Below are positions 38,665 through 49,936 of a stretch of DNA of 62,106 nt, in pieces; position 1 is the stretch's first letter, and every line of letters starts with the position of its first letter. A program made the translations under genes and the position numbers. A model generated the notes under the pieces. That model searched no databases and was not told the DNA's origin. It saw only the letters and a list, made by a program, of their open reading frames with translations. The DNA comes from Deltaproteobacteria bacterium (GTDB taxonomy: Bacteria > Desulfobacterota > Binatia > UBA9968), in NCBI GenBank assembly GCA_016874755.1, contig VGTH01000031.1:1-62106 (forward strand). The letters are read 5' to 3'.

Positions 38665-39768
38665 TCAAAACACATAACGCCGCATGCTGACGTTCATGAT
38701 GATGCCGATGGCAAACATCATGGACGCCAGCGCGGAACCGCCGTAACTCACCATCGGCAACGGCACGCCGACCACCGGTAGCACGCCGCAGACCATCGCA
38801 ATGTTGATGACGACATGCCAGAAAATGATGGCGGTCATGCCAAAGACCAACAGCGCGCCAAAACGATCTTTGGCGCGTTGCACGATGCGCAAGCAGTAGG
38901 CGATGAACGCGAAGTAGAGCAGCAGCAGGGCGACGCAGCCGAGAAAACCCCATTCCTCGGAGAACACAGCGAAAATAAAATCCGTATGTTGGGCCGGCAG
39001 AAAATCGAGGCGGTTTTGCGTGCCGTGTAAGAAACCCTTGCCGAAAATTTGCCCGGATCCTATGGCGATCTTCGATTGGATGACGTGATAACCCGCACCG
39101 AGCGGATCGCGGTCGGGGTCGAGAAAGGTCAGCACGCGATTCTGTTGATAGGGCCGTAGAAACCGCCAACCGAGTGGCAACACCGCGAGGCCGGCGAGCA
39201 CTAGATAGGAAAACGAGCGCAGCCGCAATCCGCCCATCAACACCATGCTGACGAAGACGATGCCGAGAATGATCGCGGTGCCCAAGTCGGGCTGAATCAG
39301 GGTAAGAAAGACCAGCGGCCCCACCAGCAGCGCCGGTATCCACAAATCGCGCAGATAATATCCCTTGGGCGGCTCATCTTGCTGAAAGTATTTCGCCATC
39401 ACAAACACAATGGCGATCTTTGCCGGCTCCGACGGCTGCAGCCGGAAAAAACCCAAGTTGATCCAGCGCTGTGAGCCGCCGCCCGAATGGCCGACCAGAT
39501 CGACAATGATCAAGAGCACGAGCATGATGCCGAAGAAAGGAAAGGCGATGCGATCGATGTAATGATAGTCGAACGAGATCGCCGCCATCATGGCGATAAA
39601 ACCGAGCCCCAACCACATCGTCTGTCGCACCGGCAAGATGCCGGCATGACCGGTGACAACGTTGTAGTTGGCGCTGTAGATCGTCATGACGCCAACCCCC
39701 GCGAGGGCTAGCGAGAAGAGCAGCAGCACCCAATCGAAGTGCGAAACCAGGCGTCGATCAATTTGCAC
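38665..39768 (-). CDS. rodA: Rod shape-determining protein RodA (SEDS glycosyltransferase)
   Basis: About 367 residues from GTG 39768, giving the family opening QIDRRLVSHFDW; TTG 39789 is an alternative. Ten hydrophobic segments and SEDS motifs such as WINLGFFRLQPSEPAKIA, LIQPDLGTA and the C-terminal PLPMVSYGGSAL are seen. It polymerises lipid II together with PBP2, whose gene overlaps its start by 11 bp. Confidence 0.95.
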   Translation of the reverse strand: MQIDRRLVSHFDWVLLLFSLALAGVGVMTIYSANYNVVTGHAGILPVRQTMWLGLGFIAMMAAISFDYHYIDRIAFPFFGIMLVLLIIVDLVGHSGGGSQRWINLGFFRLQPSEPAKIAIVFVMAKYFQQDEPPKGYYLRDLWIPALLVGPLVFLTLIQPDLGTAIILGIVFVSMVLMGGLRLRSFSYLVLAGLAVLPLGWRFLRPYQQNRVLTFLDPDRDPLGAGYHVIQSKIAIGSGQIFGKGFLHGTQNRLDFLPAQHTDFIFAVFSEEWGFLGCVALLLLYFAFIAYCLRIVQRAKDRFGALLVFGMTAIIFWHVVINIAMVCGVLPVVGVPLPMVSYGGSALASMMFAIGIIMNVSMRRYVF

Positions 39769-41638
39769 GCTGGGTTCCCGCGCCGGCAACTTGGCGCCGG
39801 TCTTGTGGCTGCTTTTGCAGCTCGGCGAATTTCTCGAAGACTTTTTTGGCTAACGGTGCTGCAGCTTCGCCGCCATGGCCGCCGTGTTCGACCAGGACCG
39901 TGACGGCGATTTGCGGATTTTGCACCGGTCCGTAGGAGACGAACCAGGCGTGGTCGCGGCTGAAGTAGGAGAGCTGTTCGCTCTTGAGGTAAGCGCCTTT
40001 CATTTCGATCACCTGGGCCGTACCGGTCTTGCCGGCAACCTGGATCAACGGCGAGCGGGCTGCGCCGCCGGTGCCGCGCGCGTTGGTCACTACGTCCGCC
40101 AGGGCGTTTTGCACGCGCCGGAGGGTTTCCGGCTTGATCTCGATGGTGCGGATTTTTTCCGGCGGATATTCCTGCACTTTGGTGCCGTCGACGGATGAAA
40201 CTTTGCTGACGATGCGCGGCCGATAGAGCGTGCCGCCGTTGGCCACCGCCGCCATCATGTTAGCCAACTGCAACGGCGTTGCCGTGACGTAGCCTTGGCC
40301 GATGGCAACCGACAAGGTTTCGCCGGGCAGCCAGGGTTGCTTGTAGCGCTTGCGTTTCCACTCGGTGTCGGGAATCAGGCCGCCTTTTTCGTCGTCGAGC
40401 GCGGCGCCGGATTTTTCGCCAAGGCCGAAGGCGCGCGACCATTTGGCGATCTTATCGACGCCGAGGCGCTGGCCAGCTTGATAAAAGTAGGTGTCGCAAG
40501 ACTCGACCACCGCGCGGTGCAGGTTGACCGCGCCGTGGCCGCCTTTCAGCCAATCACGAAATTGCCGGTTGCCGAAAAAATAATAACCGGGGTCGTGGAT
40601 ATAGGCCTCGGGGTGCATGGCACCTTCCTCTAAGGTGGCGATCGCCATGATGACTTTGAACGTCGAACCGGGCGGGTACTGGCCCTGAATCGCGCGATTG
40701 GCGAGTGGCCGCAAACGATCGGTAATCAACGCCTTCCACTCGTCGTTCTTGATGCCGCGAGCGAACACGTTGGGATCGAAGGTGGGCGCACTCGCCATGG
40801 CCAGGATCGCGCCGTTATTGACGTCGATGGCGACGATGGTGCCATGTTTACCCTTTAGCGCTTCATAGGCAGCTTCTTGCAGATCGCGGTCGATGGTCAG
40901 GTGCACAGTTTGGCCTGGGACGTCCGGAACTTCCGACAAGACGCGCACGCGCCGGCCCAGGGCGTCGACTTCGAATTGCTGGCCGCCGGATTGGCCGCGT
41001 AAAACCGCCTCCCAACGCCGCTCTAGACCGAACTGGCCAATCTCATCGCCGACGCTGTAGCCGTCGTCTTTCATGACCTTCAACTGTCTTTGATTGACCT
41101 CGCCCATGTAGCCCAACAGATGTGCCGCGGTGGGGCCGGTCTCGTAGTTGCGCCGCGGCCGCACTCGCACGGTGACCCCCGGCAGATCGAGTTGATGGGC
41201 CTCGACGGCGACGACCGTGTTCCAATCGACGTCGCGCCCGAGCACGATCTCATCGAAGGCCTGGCGCTTTTTGTTTTCTTCGAATATGTCGAGCAGCTCT
41301 TTCTCGTCGCGTTCCAAATAGCGCGCCAACGAGCGCAGGGTATTTTCCGGCTCGTCGCTGTCCTCGGGAACGAACAGGAGCTCGAACGAAGGGCGGCTGT
41401 CGACCAAAAGATGGCCGCCCCTGTCGTAGATCATGCCGCGGGTGCCGGGCATGCGTTTGATGCGCACGCGGTTGTGCTCGGAGAGAAAGCCGTAACGCTC
41501 GCCTTCGACGACCTGGAGCAGCACCAGCCGGGCGACCAACACGGTGATGGCGAGCGCGAGAATAACGTAGAGCCAGCGCGCTCGGGCACGCAATTCCGGC
41601 GCGCCGTCTTGGCGATTGATTTCGGTGAGGCTGTCCAT
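39758..41638 (-). CDS. mrdA: Penicillin-binding protein 2
   Basis: 626 residues. An N-terminal membrane anchor (VILALAITVLVARLVLLQVV), a pedestal domain, and the transpeptidase domain with SxxK in YPPGSTFKV, SxN-type VESCDTYFY and KTGTAQ. It crosslinks peptidoglycan for cell elongation. It sits between mreD and rodA, the standard elongasome order. Confidence 0.96.
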   Translation of the reverse strand: MDSLTEINRQDGAPELRARARWLYVILALAITVLVARLVLLQVVEGERYGFLSEHNRVRIKRMPGTRGMIYDRGGHLLVDSRPSFELLFVPEDSDEPENTLRSLARYLERDEKELLDIFEENKKRQAFDEIVLGRDVDWNTVVAVEAHQLDLPGVTVRVRPRRNYETGPTAAHLLGYMGEVNQRQLKVMKDDGYSVGDEIGQFGLERRWEAVLRGQSGGQQFEVDALGRRVRVLSEVPDVPGQTVHLTIDRDLQEAAYEALKGKHGTIVAIDVNNGAILAMASAPTFDPNVFARGIKNDEWKALITDRLRPLANRAIQGQYPPGSTFKVIMAIATLEEGAMHPEAYIHDPGYYFFGNRQFRDWLKGGHGAVNLHRAVVESCDTYFYQAGQRLGVDKIAKWSRAFGLGEKSGAALDDEKGGLIPDTEWKRKRYKQPWLPGETLSVAIGQGYVTATPLQLANMMAAVANGGTLYRPRIVSKVSSVDGTKVQEYPPEKIRTIEIKPETLRRVQNALADVVTNARGTGGAARSPLIQVAGKTGTAQVIEMKGAYLKSEQLSYFSRDHAWFVSYGPVQNPQIAVTVLVEHGGHGGEAAAPLAKKVFEKFAELQKQPQDRRQVAGAGTQRAN

Positions 41639-41656
41639 GCTTCTTAATCGGCGCCG

Positions 41657-42163
41657 CTATTCGTGCGCGTTGCTCAATTGTTGCACCAAATTTCGGCTGC
41701 GCTGCAGCAGCATGAACACTATCGGCGCCAAGGCGGCCGCTAGCAACGCTTCGAGCAGCACATACTTAATGGCAGTTTCCCAAACTCCGTCCATGCTGAC
41801 AAACAGCGCCGAGATCAGCACCAGAGCCGCGCTCTTTACCAGCGAGGCCGCCAGGACGATAACGACGCTGACCAGGGGGCTGTGCACCCAGATCGAGCGC
41901 GCACTCAAATAGACCGCAAGGAACACCAGCGACATGGCAAAGGCGTTGATGCCGAGCAGCGGACTGGAGACCACGTCGATCGAATAACCAAGAACAAAGG
42001 AACCCAGCGCCGCGCCAACGCTCGGATGGTGCAGACCGAGATAGACGCATAGGACGAGAATCAAGTCGGGCACCACCGGGCCAAGCGGCAACAGATGCAG
42101 CAAGCTCATCTGCAGGACGATGGAGATGATGCCAATGGCGCTAAAGAGCAGAGTGAGTTTCAT
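41657..42163 (-). CDS. mreD: Rod shape-determining protein MreD
   Basis: 168 residues from ATG 42163. The open frame upstream of this start lies inside mreC and is not part of the protein. About five membrane segments; PDLILVLCVYLGL and DVVSSPLLGINAF match MreD. It is an integral membrane partner of MreC. Confidence 0.92.
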   Translation of the reverse strand: MKLTLLFSAIGIISIVLQMSLLHLLPLGPVVPDLILVLCVYLGLHHPSVGAALGSFVLGYSIDVVSSPLLGINAFAMSLVFLAVYLSARSIWVHSPLVSVVIVLAASLVKSAALVLISALFVSMDGVWETAIKYVLLEALLAAALAPIVFMLLQRSRNLVQQLSNAHE

Positions 42164-42198
42164 CGGCGTGTCGATTGCGGCGTGATTCGCTCCTGCGG

Positions 42199-43038
42199 CT
42201 AACCTTTCGCGGCCGGCGCCGGCGCATCGCCACCGACGATGAGCACCTCTTCGAGTTGACCGGCGTGCACCGCCGGCACAACTTCGATCGACTGAAACAG
42301 GCCGGCCTGTTGCCGGCGCACTTTGCCGATGGTGCCAACCAAGAGGCCTTTGGGGAAAACCCCGTCGAGGCCCGAAGTGATCAGGCGGTCGCCCTCCTGG
42401 AGCTCGTCGGAGCGTTTGACGTATTTCATCACCACGGTGCCATCGAGAGCGCCTGAAACAATGCCGCGGCTGCGCGTGCGCTGCACGAGCACGTCGACGC
42501 CGCTGTTGGCGTCGGTAATCAACAGAACTTTCGCGCTCTGCGGCGTCACCGACACCACTTGGCCGACAATTCCCTGCGGCGAAACCACGGCCATGCCTTT
42601 GCGCACATTGTCGGCACTGCCCTTGTTCAACAAACAGCTTTGAAACCAAGTGCTGGCCGTGTTGGCGATGATGGCGGCGGTGACGCTGCCGCTCGGCACT
42701 TGACTACGAAAATCGAGCAGCTCTTGCAGCCGCTTATTAGCGGCCTCGCCTTCCAACAGCCGGTTGCGCTCGGCTTCGAGATGCAGCATCTGTTTGCGCA
42801 GTTTGTCGTTTTCGCTGCGCAGGTTGGCCAACGTGACCGGGCTTTGGCTCATTTCTTTGATCCAGTTGCTGACCGCCTGAGCGCCGCTCTGCAACGGACG
42901 CACCAGCCAGAGCACGGCCGAGCCGACCGGATCGTACTTGAGTTGACCGCGCGCGCTGGCGGCGAGCAGATACAAAGACAAGATAAGGCAGAAACAGGAG
43001 CTAAGGAGAATTTGATTGCGGCGTAGAAAAGCGAGCAT
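42199..43038 (-). CDS. mreC: Rod shape-determining protein MreC
   Basis: 279 residues from ATG 43038: one membrane anchor (ILLSSCFCLILSLYLLAAS), a coiled-coil region (LRSENDKLRKQMLHLEAER), then the two-barrel periplasmic domain with VVSPQGIVGQVVSVTPQSAKV and ITSGLDGVFPKGLLVG. It activates PBP2-RodA. 43 bp downstream of mreB. Confidence 0.94.
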   Translation of the reverse strand: MLAFLRRNQILLSSCFCLILSLYLLAASARGQLKYDPVGSAVLWLVRPLQSGAQAVSNWIKEMSQSPVTLANLRSENDKLRKQMLHLEAERNRLLEGEAANKRLQELLDFRSQVPSGSVTAAIIANTASTWFQSCLLNKGSADNVRKGMAVVSPQGIVGQVVSVTPQSAKVLLITDANSGVDVLVQRTRSRGIVSGALDGTVVMKYVKRSDELQEGDRLITSGLDGVFPKGLLVGTIGKVRRQQAGLFQSIEVVPAVHAGQLEEVLIVGGDAPAPAAKG

Positions 43039-43081
43039 GGAAGGCTCAGATGCCTCCAACCGGGTGGGTAAACCGTTAATT

Positions 43082-44116
<1,035 letters not shown>

Positions 44117-44312
44117 CTACGCACTCCTTCTTTTTTCAGGCAAAACAGGAATAAAACAGAGGGAAAATAACAGATTTGGTTTAGCCAAGCAAGATAAGGA
44201 AAAATAAAAGGAATTGCTGCAATCGCGGAAAGCGAAGCAGTTGCATTGGCAGGCGCCATTTTCTATCATAAATGGATTCCAAATCGGTCCGGTTTCGAAA
44301 GGTGGGCTGCCC

Positions 44313-46223
44313 ATGTTAGACGCTTTACGCCGACGCAAACGGTCGTGGATCATCCTATTTCTCTTAGGCTTGATCATTGTCGTTTTTATTGCGTTCTATG
44401 GCGGCAACAAGCTCAACGACGGCGGTATCTTGCACGTCGCCGAAGTCAATGGTGAGCGCATCACGCAGCGCGAATTTGCCGAACACTACGAGCGCACTCT
44501 CAATCGCTACCGGGAAATGCTCAAGGGCTCACTGACGCCCGAGCTCCTGAAAAATCTAAACATCAAAGGCCAGCTGATCGAGGAGCTCATCCAAAAGAAA
44601 CTCGCGCTCCAGGAAGCGCGTCGCCTGGGATTGGTGGCGAGCGACGAAGAACTGGCGCTTTCCATCGAGAAGGTGCCGCAGTTCCAAGTCGCCGGCCGCT
44701 TCAACAAAGAACGCTACTTGCAGTTGCTGCGCGTCAACCGGTTCACCCCGGAAAAATTCGAAGAAGACCAGCGCGATCAACTGACAATACAACGGCTCTA
44801 CGGTGTGCTACTCGACTCGGTGCATGTCACCGACGCCGAAGTGCGCGACCGTTTTCGTTGGGATCAAGAAAAAATAAACCTGAGCTTCATTCGCGTGCCC
44901 GCCAATGACTACCTCGCCGAGGTAAAAGTCACCGATGAAGATATTAAGAAGTTCTACGAGAAAAATAAAGAGTCACTCAAAGAGCCGCTCAAGATGCAGC
45001 TTGAATACTTGAGCTACCCTTTCGAACAGTTTACCAACGCGGTGCAGCTCGAGGCAAAAGAGATCGAAGAGTACTACAACGCGAACCGTGACGGCAGGTT
45101 TCGCACGCCGAAGCAGGCCAAGGCGCGCATGGCGGCGATCAACGTGGCGGTGGACGCCGAGCCGAAGGTAAAGGGGGAGGCCCGCGCCCGCGCCCAGCGC
45201 GTGCTCGCCGAGGCGCGCGCCGGCAAAGATTTCGCGCAGTTGGCCAAGCAAGTATTGGAGGGGCCGATGGCGGCCAAGGGGGGTGACCTCGGTTGGGTAA
45301 ACCAGGGGCAGCTGCCGCCGCCGATGGACAAGGCAGTTTTTGCACTCGCCGAGGGCGGGGTTAGCGACATCGTCGAATCGCCGAGCGGCTTTCAAATTTT
45401 CAAAGTCGAGGACTTCAAGGAAGAGAAGACCCAGACGCTTGCCGAAGCGACGGCGGAAATCACGCGGCTATTAAAAGCCGAAAAAGGCAAGAAGCAGGCT
45501 CTGGCGGCTGCCGATCGCGATCGTGAGAAGGCCCTGGGCGGCGCAGAGTTTGCCAAACTGGCGCAGGACAGCGGCGTAGCTACCAACGTGACGCGATTTT
45601 TCGCCAGCGGCGAAATGCTACCAGAGCTTGGCACCAACCAAGAGCTTTACAAGACCGCCATGGCACTGACCGGCAAGGATGTGAGCGCCGCCAGCGAAGG
45701 ACCCAACAGCTACATGTTGCTGCGCGTCAAACAACGTAAAGAGCCTAGCGTCCCGCCGCTCGAAGCGGTGCGTCCGACCATTGAAAAAGGCATGGTTGAA
45801 TCGAAGGCCTATGAGATTGCGCAGCAGAAAGCCAACGCTGCGCTGGCGCAGCTTAAAAAAGAAAAGGACATCGCCAAAGTCGCTGAAAAGAGCGGTCTCA
45901 AGCTCGATGAGACCGGTTGGTTTCAGCGCAGCGCGCCGCAGATTCCTAAGTTGAGCGAATTGCCCGAGCTGAAAAACGCGGCGATGGCGGTTTCAGCGCA
46001 AAAGCCCATCCCGGAAAAAATCTTTGCGCAAAAAGACTCAGCCTATATTTTTGCTTTCAAAGATCGTCAGGCGGCGGACATGGAGCAGTTCGAAAAAACC
46101 AAAGATGCGCTCACGAAGCAGGCCGAAGCCGAGGCGCGCCAGAAGGTCATTCAGAAATTTACCGAAGCGCTGAAGACCAAAGGCAAGATTCAAATTCACA
46201 GCGAAGCGCTTGGCGAAGGTTAG
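44313..46223 (+). CDS. PpiD/SurA-type membrane-anchored peptidyl-prolyl isomerase
   Basis: 636 residues from ATG 44313. N-terminal anchor WIILFLLGLIIVVFIAFYG, a SurA_N-like chaperone domain (VNGERITQREFAEHYERTL), and a parvulin domain around LGWVNQGQLPPPMDKAVFALAEGGVSD (abridged from a longer block). A long C-terminal chaperone arm follows. It helps newly exported outer-membrane proteins fold. Divergent from mreB; 1 bp before the phosphatase gene. Confidence 0.9.
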   Translation: MLDALRRRKRSWIILFLLGLIIVVFIAFYGGNKLNDGGILHVAEVNGERITQREFAEHYERTLNRYREMLKGSLTPELLKNLNIKGQLIEELIQKKLALQEARRLGLVASDEELALSIEKVPQFQVAGRFNKERYLQLLRVNRFTPEKFEEDQRDQLTIQRLYGVLLDSVHVTDAEVRDRFRWDQEKINLSFIRVPANDYLAEVKVTDEDIKKFYEKNKESLKEPLKMQLEYLSYPFEQFTNAVQLEAKEIEEYYNANRDGRFRTPKQAKARMAAINVAVDAEPKVKGEARARAQRVLAEARAGKDFAQLAKQVLEGPMAAKGGDLGWVNQGQLPPPMDKAVFALAEGGVSDIVESPSGFQIFKVEDFKEEKTQTLAEATAEITRLLKAEKGKKQALAAADRDREKALGGAEFAKLAQDSGVATNVTRFFASGEMLPELGTNQELYKTAMALTGKDVSAASEGPNSYMLLRVKQRKEPSVPPLEAVRPTIEKGMVESKAYEIAQQKANAALAQLKKEKDIAKVAEKSGLKLDETGWFQRSAPQIPKLSELPELKNAAMAVSAQKPIPEKIFAQKDSAYIFAFKDRQAADMEQFEKTKDALTKQAEAEARQKVIQKFTEALKTKGKIQIHSEALGEG

Positions 46224-46224
46224 C

Positions 46225-46866
46225 ATGCAGATTGTTTTGGTGCGCCATGGCGCCACCGACTGGAATCTGGAGCACCGCTGCCAAGGTTCGAGCGACCGTG
46301 AGCTGAGCGAAGTAGGCGTGCTGCAGGCCGAGCAGATCGGCAGTATGCTGCGCCACGAGAGCGTGCAAGCCATTTACTCCAGTAACCTGCGGCGCGCGCG
46401 CCAGACCGCTCAACTGATTAGCCGGCATCACAATCTCCCCGTGTTGACCGAAGCGGACGTGCGTGAGCTCGATCACGGCGAGCTCGAAGGCCTCACTTTT
46501 AATCAGATCAAAGACAAGTACGGCGATTTTCTCACGCGCTGGCGCAGTGAGCCGGCCGATCTGCAGGTGCCGGGCGGTGAAAAGCTCGCAGACGTCGCGG
46601 CACGCGCCTGGAAAGGTTTAAATCAAATCGTCGAGCGCCACCCAGAAGCCAAAAATATTTTCGTGGTAAGCCACAGTTTTCCGATCGTCAGTATCGTCTG
46701 CCGCATCACCGGCACCCATCTCAACAGCTACCGAACGTTTCATTTAGAGCCGTGCAGTTTGACACGTCTGCGCTTTGACAACGGCAACGGCTGGCGGGTG
46801 ACCCACGTCAACAATCAGGAGTATTCGGCGGATACTTGGGTGCCGGCACAGCGGGAGAGTAAGTAG
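46225..46866 (+). CDS. Histidine phosphatase (phosphoglycerate mutase-like/CobC-like)
   Basis: 213 residues from ATG 46225. The catalytic RHG box is in VLVRHGATDWNLEHRCQG. The second His is in VVSHSFPIV, and the proton donor Glu in ELDHGELEG. This family contains phosphoglycerate mutases, alpha-ribazole phosphatases and broad-range phosphatases. No cobalamin genes are nearby, so CobC is not favoured. Confidence 0.85.
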   Translation: MQIVLVRHGATDWNLEHRCQGSSDRELSEVGVLQAEQIGSMLRHESVQAIYSSNLRRARQTAQLISRHHNLPVLTEADVRELDHGELEGLTFNQIKDKYGDFLTRWRSEPADLQVPGGEKLADVAARAWKGLNQIVERHPEAKNIFVVSHSFPIVSIVCRITGTHLNSYRTFHLEPCSLTRLRFDNGNGWRVTHVNNQEYSADTWVPAQRESK

Positions 46867-46903
46867 CCGCAGTTCACGCAGTTTAGCGGTTCAAACTTCC
46901 AGT

Positions 46904-48442
46904 TCAGATCCTTTTGCAAACCAGCCCACCGCAAAAAAATAGCAGCGCTAGGAGCAGATAGGCGAGGAAAAACTCCGGCGCCGCCATCCAACCAAAGCGG
47001 CTGACGATACCGCCCGCTGTTAGTTCGTATGCATGTATGATTCCGGTCGCTGACAGTAGTGCGGCGACAATCGACCAGGCGGCGGCTTTTGCGAATTGAC
47101 GCTCGATTAGAGCCACGCCGATGGCGGCGAGAATCATCGAGGTAAAAATAAAGCCGCGCTCCAGCGAGATCATGCCGTGGATCGCGACGCTCTCACGTGC
47201 GAACGGTGCAAGCCCAACTTGGAAGAGTGATTTGCCAGCCGCGCGTAATCCGGTCTCTAACATCAGCAAACCCCAGCCCGCCAACGCCGGCACGATTCCC
47301 AGCGCCACCGCCGGGGCGTGCTCTTTCGGTGTTTCCTGAAACGCTTGCGCCATGATGACAATACCGATGTACAAAAGAATGCCGATGCCCGCTTCGAGGG
47401 GTATCAGCCCTAACACCGCTTGCATGGTGCCAGTTAAGCAGAGAAAACTGATGAATACTCCGTTCAAAGTAGAGTAGCCCACCCGTGCGCCAAGCCGCTT
47501 CCATCCGGGATGGCCGATGTAAATCGTGGTCGGAAATACGCTGCCGAACAACGCCGCTACCACCGATCCAATGCCGTTGGCCATCAATGAAGGGAAAGTT
47601 TTGAAACGGTCGCCGGCGGCTTCGGCGCTCTCGATATTCTGCAGCGAACCGACGACGTTGAAAATCCCCATCGGAAAGATCACTGAGAAGTAGCTGAGAA
47701 AAGAGGGGTGGGTCAGCGCTTCCCAGAGCGAGCCGCCGGCGTACTGCGGTAGCGCCAACGAGACATTGAAATGAAGTGCGTCGCGATTCATGAGGCCCAG
47801 CCCCCAACCCAGAATGGTACCGAGGCCGATAGCCACCATCCCACCCGGCAAACCCAGCGGCAATTTCTGATGCGAAAAGTAGGCGACAAAAATGAGTGCC
47901 ATGGGCAGCAGCGCGACTAGAGGGCGCGAATAAATCTTAAAAGTGAAGTCCATCGCGATGAACGTGATCGCGATGCCTGACAGAGCCGAAAGCAGCGCCG
48001 CCCGCGGCGTCACCCGCCGCACGCTTTCGGCGACGAAGGCGCCGACGATTTCAATCACGCCATTGAGAAAGCAAGCGACCAGCCCCACTTTCCAAGCCCA
48101 AACCGGATCTTTGGTCTCCAGATAGATCGGCAGCATGATGAAAAAGACGAAAGCGAACAACGCCACGGTGTTGATGCCGTAAGGCAGCGCCGTGATGTCG
48201 TCGCGCCCGCTCTCGCGCATCAACCGGTGCGCCTGCCAGGCATAGAAGAAATTGCCAACCAAAATCGAAAGCGCTGCGCCGGGAAGAATCATGCCAAAGA
48301 TATAACTGTCGGGCAGATGAACCAGCTCGCGGCAAAGTGTGACGATTAAAATCAACTGGATCAGGTTGTCGATCATCAACCCGAAAAAGCCGTCCCAGTC
48401 TTTGCGAACAAACCAAGGGGGATTGAAAGAAGCGTGCGCCAT
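46904..48442 (-). CDS. NCS2-like purine/xanthine permease family protein
   Basis: 512 residues from ATG 48442 (an in-frame start at 48502 adds 20 unlikely residues). About 12 to 14 hydrophobic helices. GRDDITALPYGINTVALFAF, LNGVIEIVGAF and a central NIESAEAAGDRF resemble AzgA-type NCS2 permeases. The substrate is uncertain, as the identity of key residues cannot be aligned here. Single gene, convergent with the phosphatase. The 334 bp upstream (48443-48776) shows no gene. Confidence 0.75.
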   Translation of the reverse strand: MAHASFNPPWFVRKDWDGFFGLMIDNLIQLILIVTLCRELVHLPDSYIFGMILPGAALSILVGNFFYAWQAHRLMRESGRDDITALPYGINTVALFAFVFFIMLPIYLETKDPVWAWKVGLVACFLNGVIEIVGAFVAESVRRVTPRAALLSALSGIAITFIAMDFTFKIYSRPLVALLPMALIFVAYFSHQKLPLGLPGGMVAIGLGTILGWGLGLMNRDALHFNVSLALPQYAGGSLWEALTHPSFLSYFSVIFPMGIFNVVGSLQNIESAEAAGDRFKTFPSLMANGIGSVVAALFGSVFPTTIYIGHPGWKRLGARVGYSTLNGVFISFLCLTGTMQAVLGLIPLEAGIGILLYIGIVIMAQAFQETPKEHAPAVALGIVPALAGWGLLMLETGLRAAGKSLFQVGLAPFARESVAIHGMISLERGFIFTSMILAAIGVALIERQFAKAAAWSIVAALLSATGIIHAYELTAGGIVSRFGWMAAPEFFLAYLLLALLFFCGGLVCKRI

Positions 48443-48776
48443 TGAACGAAAAATCTCCAGGGAATTCTTCCGACTGTAACGGGCGACAGCGCGTCGAGTC
48501 AAATCAAGCGGTGACCGATGGTCTCTATTGTGATCGCCTGTGCGGAAACTCTGGCGGCTGGAATAACGAAAGCGGGTTAAAAAATGAGGTTAAATCTTTC
48601 CTGCGTGGGGCGCGTTTGCACGACCTTGGCAATAACCCCAGCCTTATCGCCTTTCTTTGATCGTTTGCTGCAACAGGCTAAAGTCAAAGATCTGCGACAA
48701 CGAAATATATCCTTGGGGCTGATACCCGTCAATTGATCGTCGACTAGAGGCTTTAACTTGGAATCGTAGCGCCGCT

Positions 48777-49913
48777 CTACTCTTGCCGGTTAAAGCGGAG
48801 AACTCGACCGAAGAAATTCCATTCGTGAACGAATACGTCCCCATGCGCATTGAGCGCGACCGCATGCGGCGTCGTAACAATCCCCCGGCGCCACTTGGCA
48901 GGTGGTGTGTTGGGCGTTCCCGTCTCCTCCTCTACGGTGTTGGTGCCGAAGGTTGTGACAATCTTGCCTGCCCTGTCGAGAACGGCGATTCGTCCCTTCG
49001 CCTCCGCGACGACGGCATAGTCATCGTCGATGGCCACGTCTTTGGGCACTCGCAGATCAGCAGCGAACACTCCCAAAAATTCGCCATCGAGAGACCAGTG
49101 GACGAGGCGGTTGTTTCTTTGGTCGGTACCAATGATCCGCAGCGGCGTAAACCGCGTGTCGATCGCGAGATTGTGCAGCCGGTTGAATCCATCGGGCGTC
49201 TTGTTGCCGCCAAACGAGGTCAGGTATTTCCCAGCGCGATCAAAGCGGTGAATGTAGTCACTGGCGTAGCCATCGGAGGCATACAGATCGCCATTGGGCG
49301 CCACCGCCAATCCCGACATCCTGACGACCAGCGCGCCATCCGCGCCTTTGTTGAGCTCCGTGTCTTTGAACCTGTCCGGGATGGCGGACGCCGAGATACT
49401 TAATACTACTTCCCCATCCAACGTCATCTTTTCGATGATCGGTCCTGTCGCCACGCTGCCACTGTAGGGACCCGTATCTGCGGCGCCTCCTCCCCTGATC
49501 GTGTACAGGACTTCGCCCTCCGGTTCCGTACGAATTAAAATAGTGTGCAAGTTGCGCGGTGCGTTGGCGACATTCCGAAGATACGTGCCGTTCGGCGCGT
49601 ACACTGCGATGCCCGTTATGGGAAGCCGGTGGGTCACAAAGATTTCGCCGTTGGCTCGCACGGCAATACCGCCATTGGTATGGCCCAGCGGTCCGTCATT
49701 CGGCATCAGCCAGCCCGGCACCGCCTTATATTCCGGAATGGTAGGGTTTCCGTTCTGAGGTGCTGTCCCCCCCCGATCTGCTCTTGGCGATAGACATTTG
49801 GGAACCAGATGTGAGACATCCTTGACTAAGTTGACTAACTTTACAAAAGACACCCACCTACTCTCAGCTGCATTACATGTCGAGGATGTCCAAAGTCTGG
49901 GGTCCCCCGACAA
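48777..49913 (-). CDS. NHL/six-bladed beta-propeller protein (PAL-like)
   Basis: Up to 378 residues. The repeats around GIAVRANGEIFVTHR, GLAVAPNGDLYASDGY, HNLAIDTRFTPLRIIGTDQ, DVAIDDDYAVVAEAKGR and AVALNAHGDVFV form an NHL-type propeller like peptidyl-alpha-hydroxyglycine lyase relatives. The N-terminal 50 residues (reading through the TTGACTAA repeat and a run of C) look non-native. The true start may be near VPGWLMPNDG, or the 5' end may have been replaced. No signal peptide is seen. Function unknown. Confidence 0.65.
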   Translation of the reverse strand: MSGDPRLWTSSTCNAAESRWVSFVKLVNLVKDVSHLVPKCLSPRADRGGTAPQNGNPTIPEYKAVPGWLMPNDGPLGHTNGGIAVRANGEIFVTHRLPITGIAVYAPNGTYLRNVANAPRNLHTILIRTEPEGEVLYTIRGGGAADTGPYSGSVATGPIIEKMTLDGEVVLSISASAIPDRFKDTELNKGADGALVVRMSGLAVAPNGDLYASDGYASDYIHRFDRAGKYLTSFGGNKTPDGFNRLHNLAIDTRFTPLRIIGTDQRNNRLVHWSLDGEFLGVFAADLRVPKDVAIDDDYAVVAEAKGRIAVLDRAGKIVTTFGTNTVEEETGTPNTPPAKWRRGIVTTPHAVALNAHGDVFVHEWNFFGRVLRFNRQE

Positions 49914-49936
49914 TTTCCATAAGCGAACTAAGGGGG

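Noticed and set aside
42164-42649. Longer MreD start
   Set aside because: The extra frame lies within mreC and is Arg/Gly-rich shadow sequence. ATG 42163 gives the normal MreD start.
48442-48660. Short plus-strand frame upstream of the NCS2 gene
   Set aside because: Overlaps the NCS2 start region in antisense, low-complexity product, no ribosome site.
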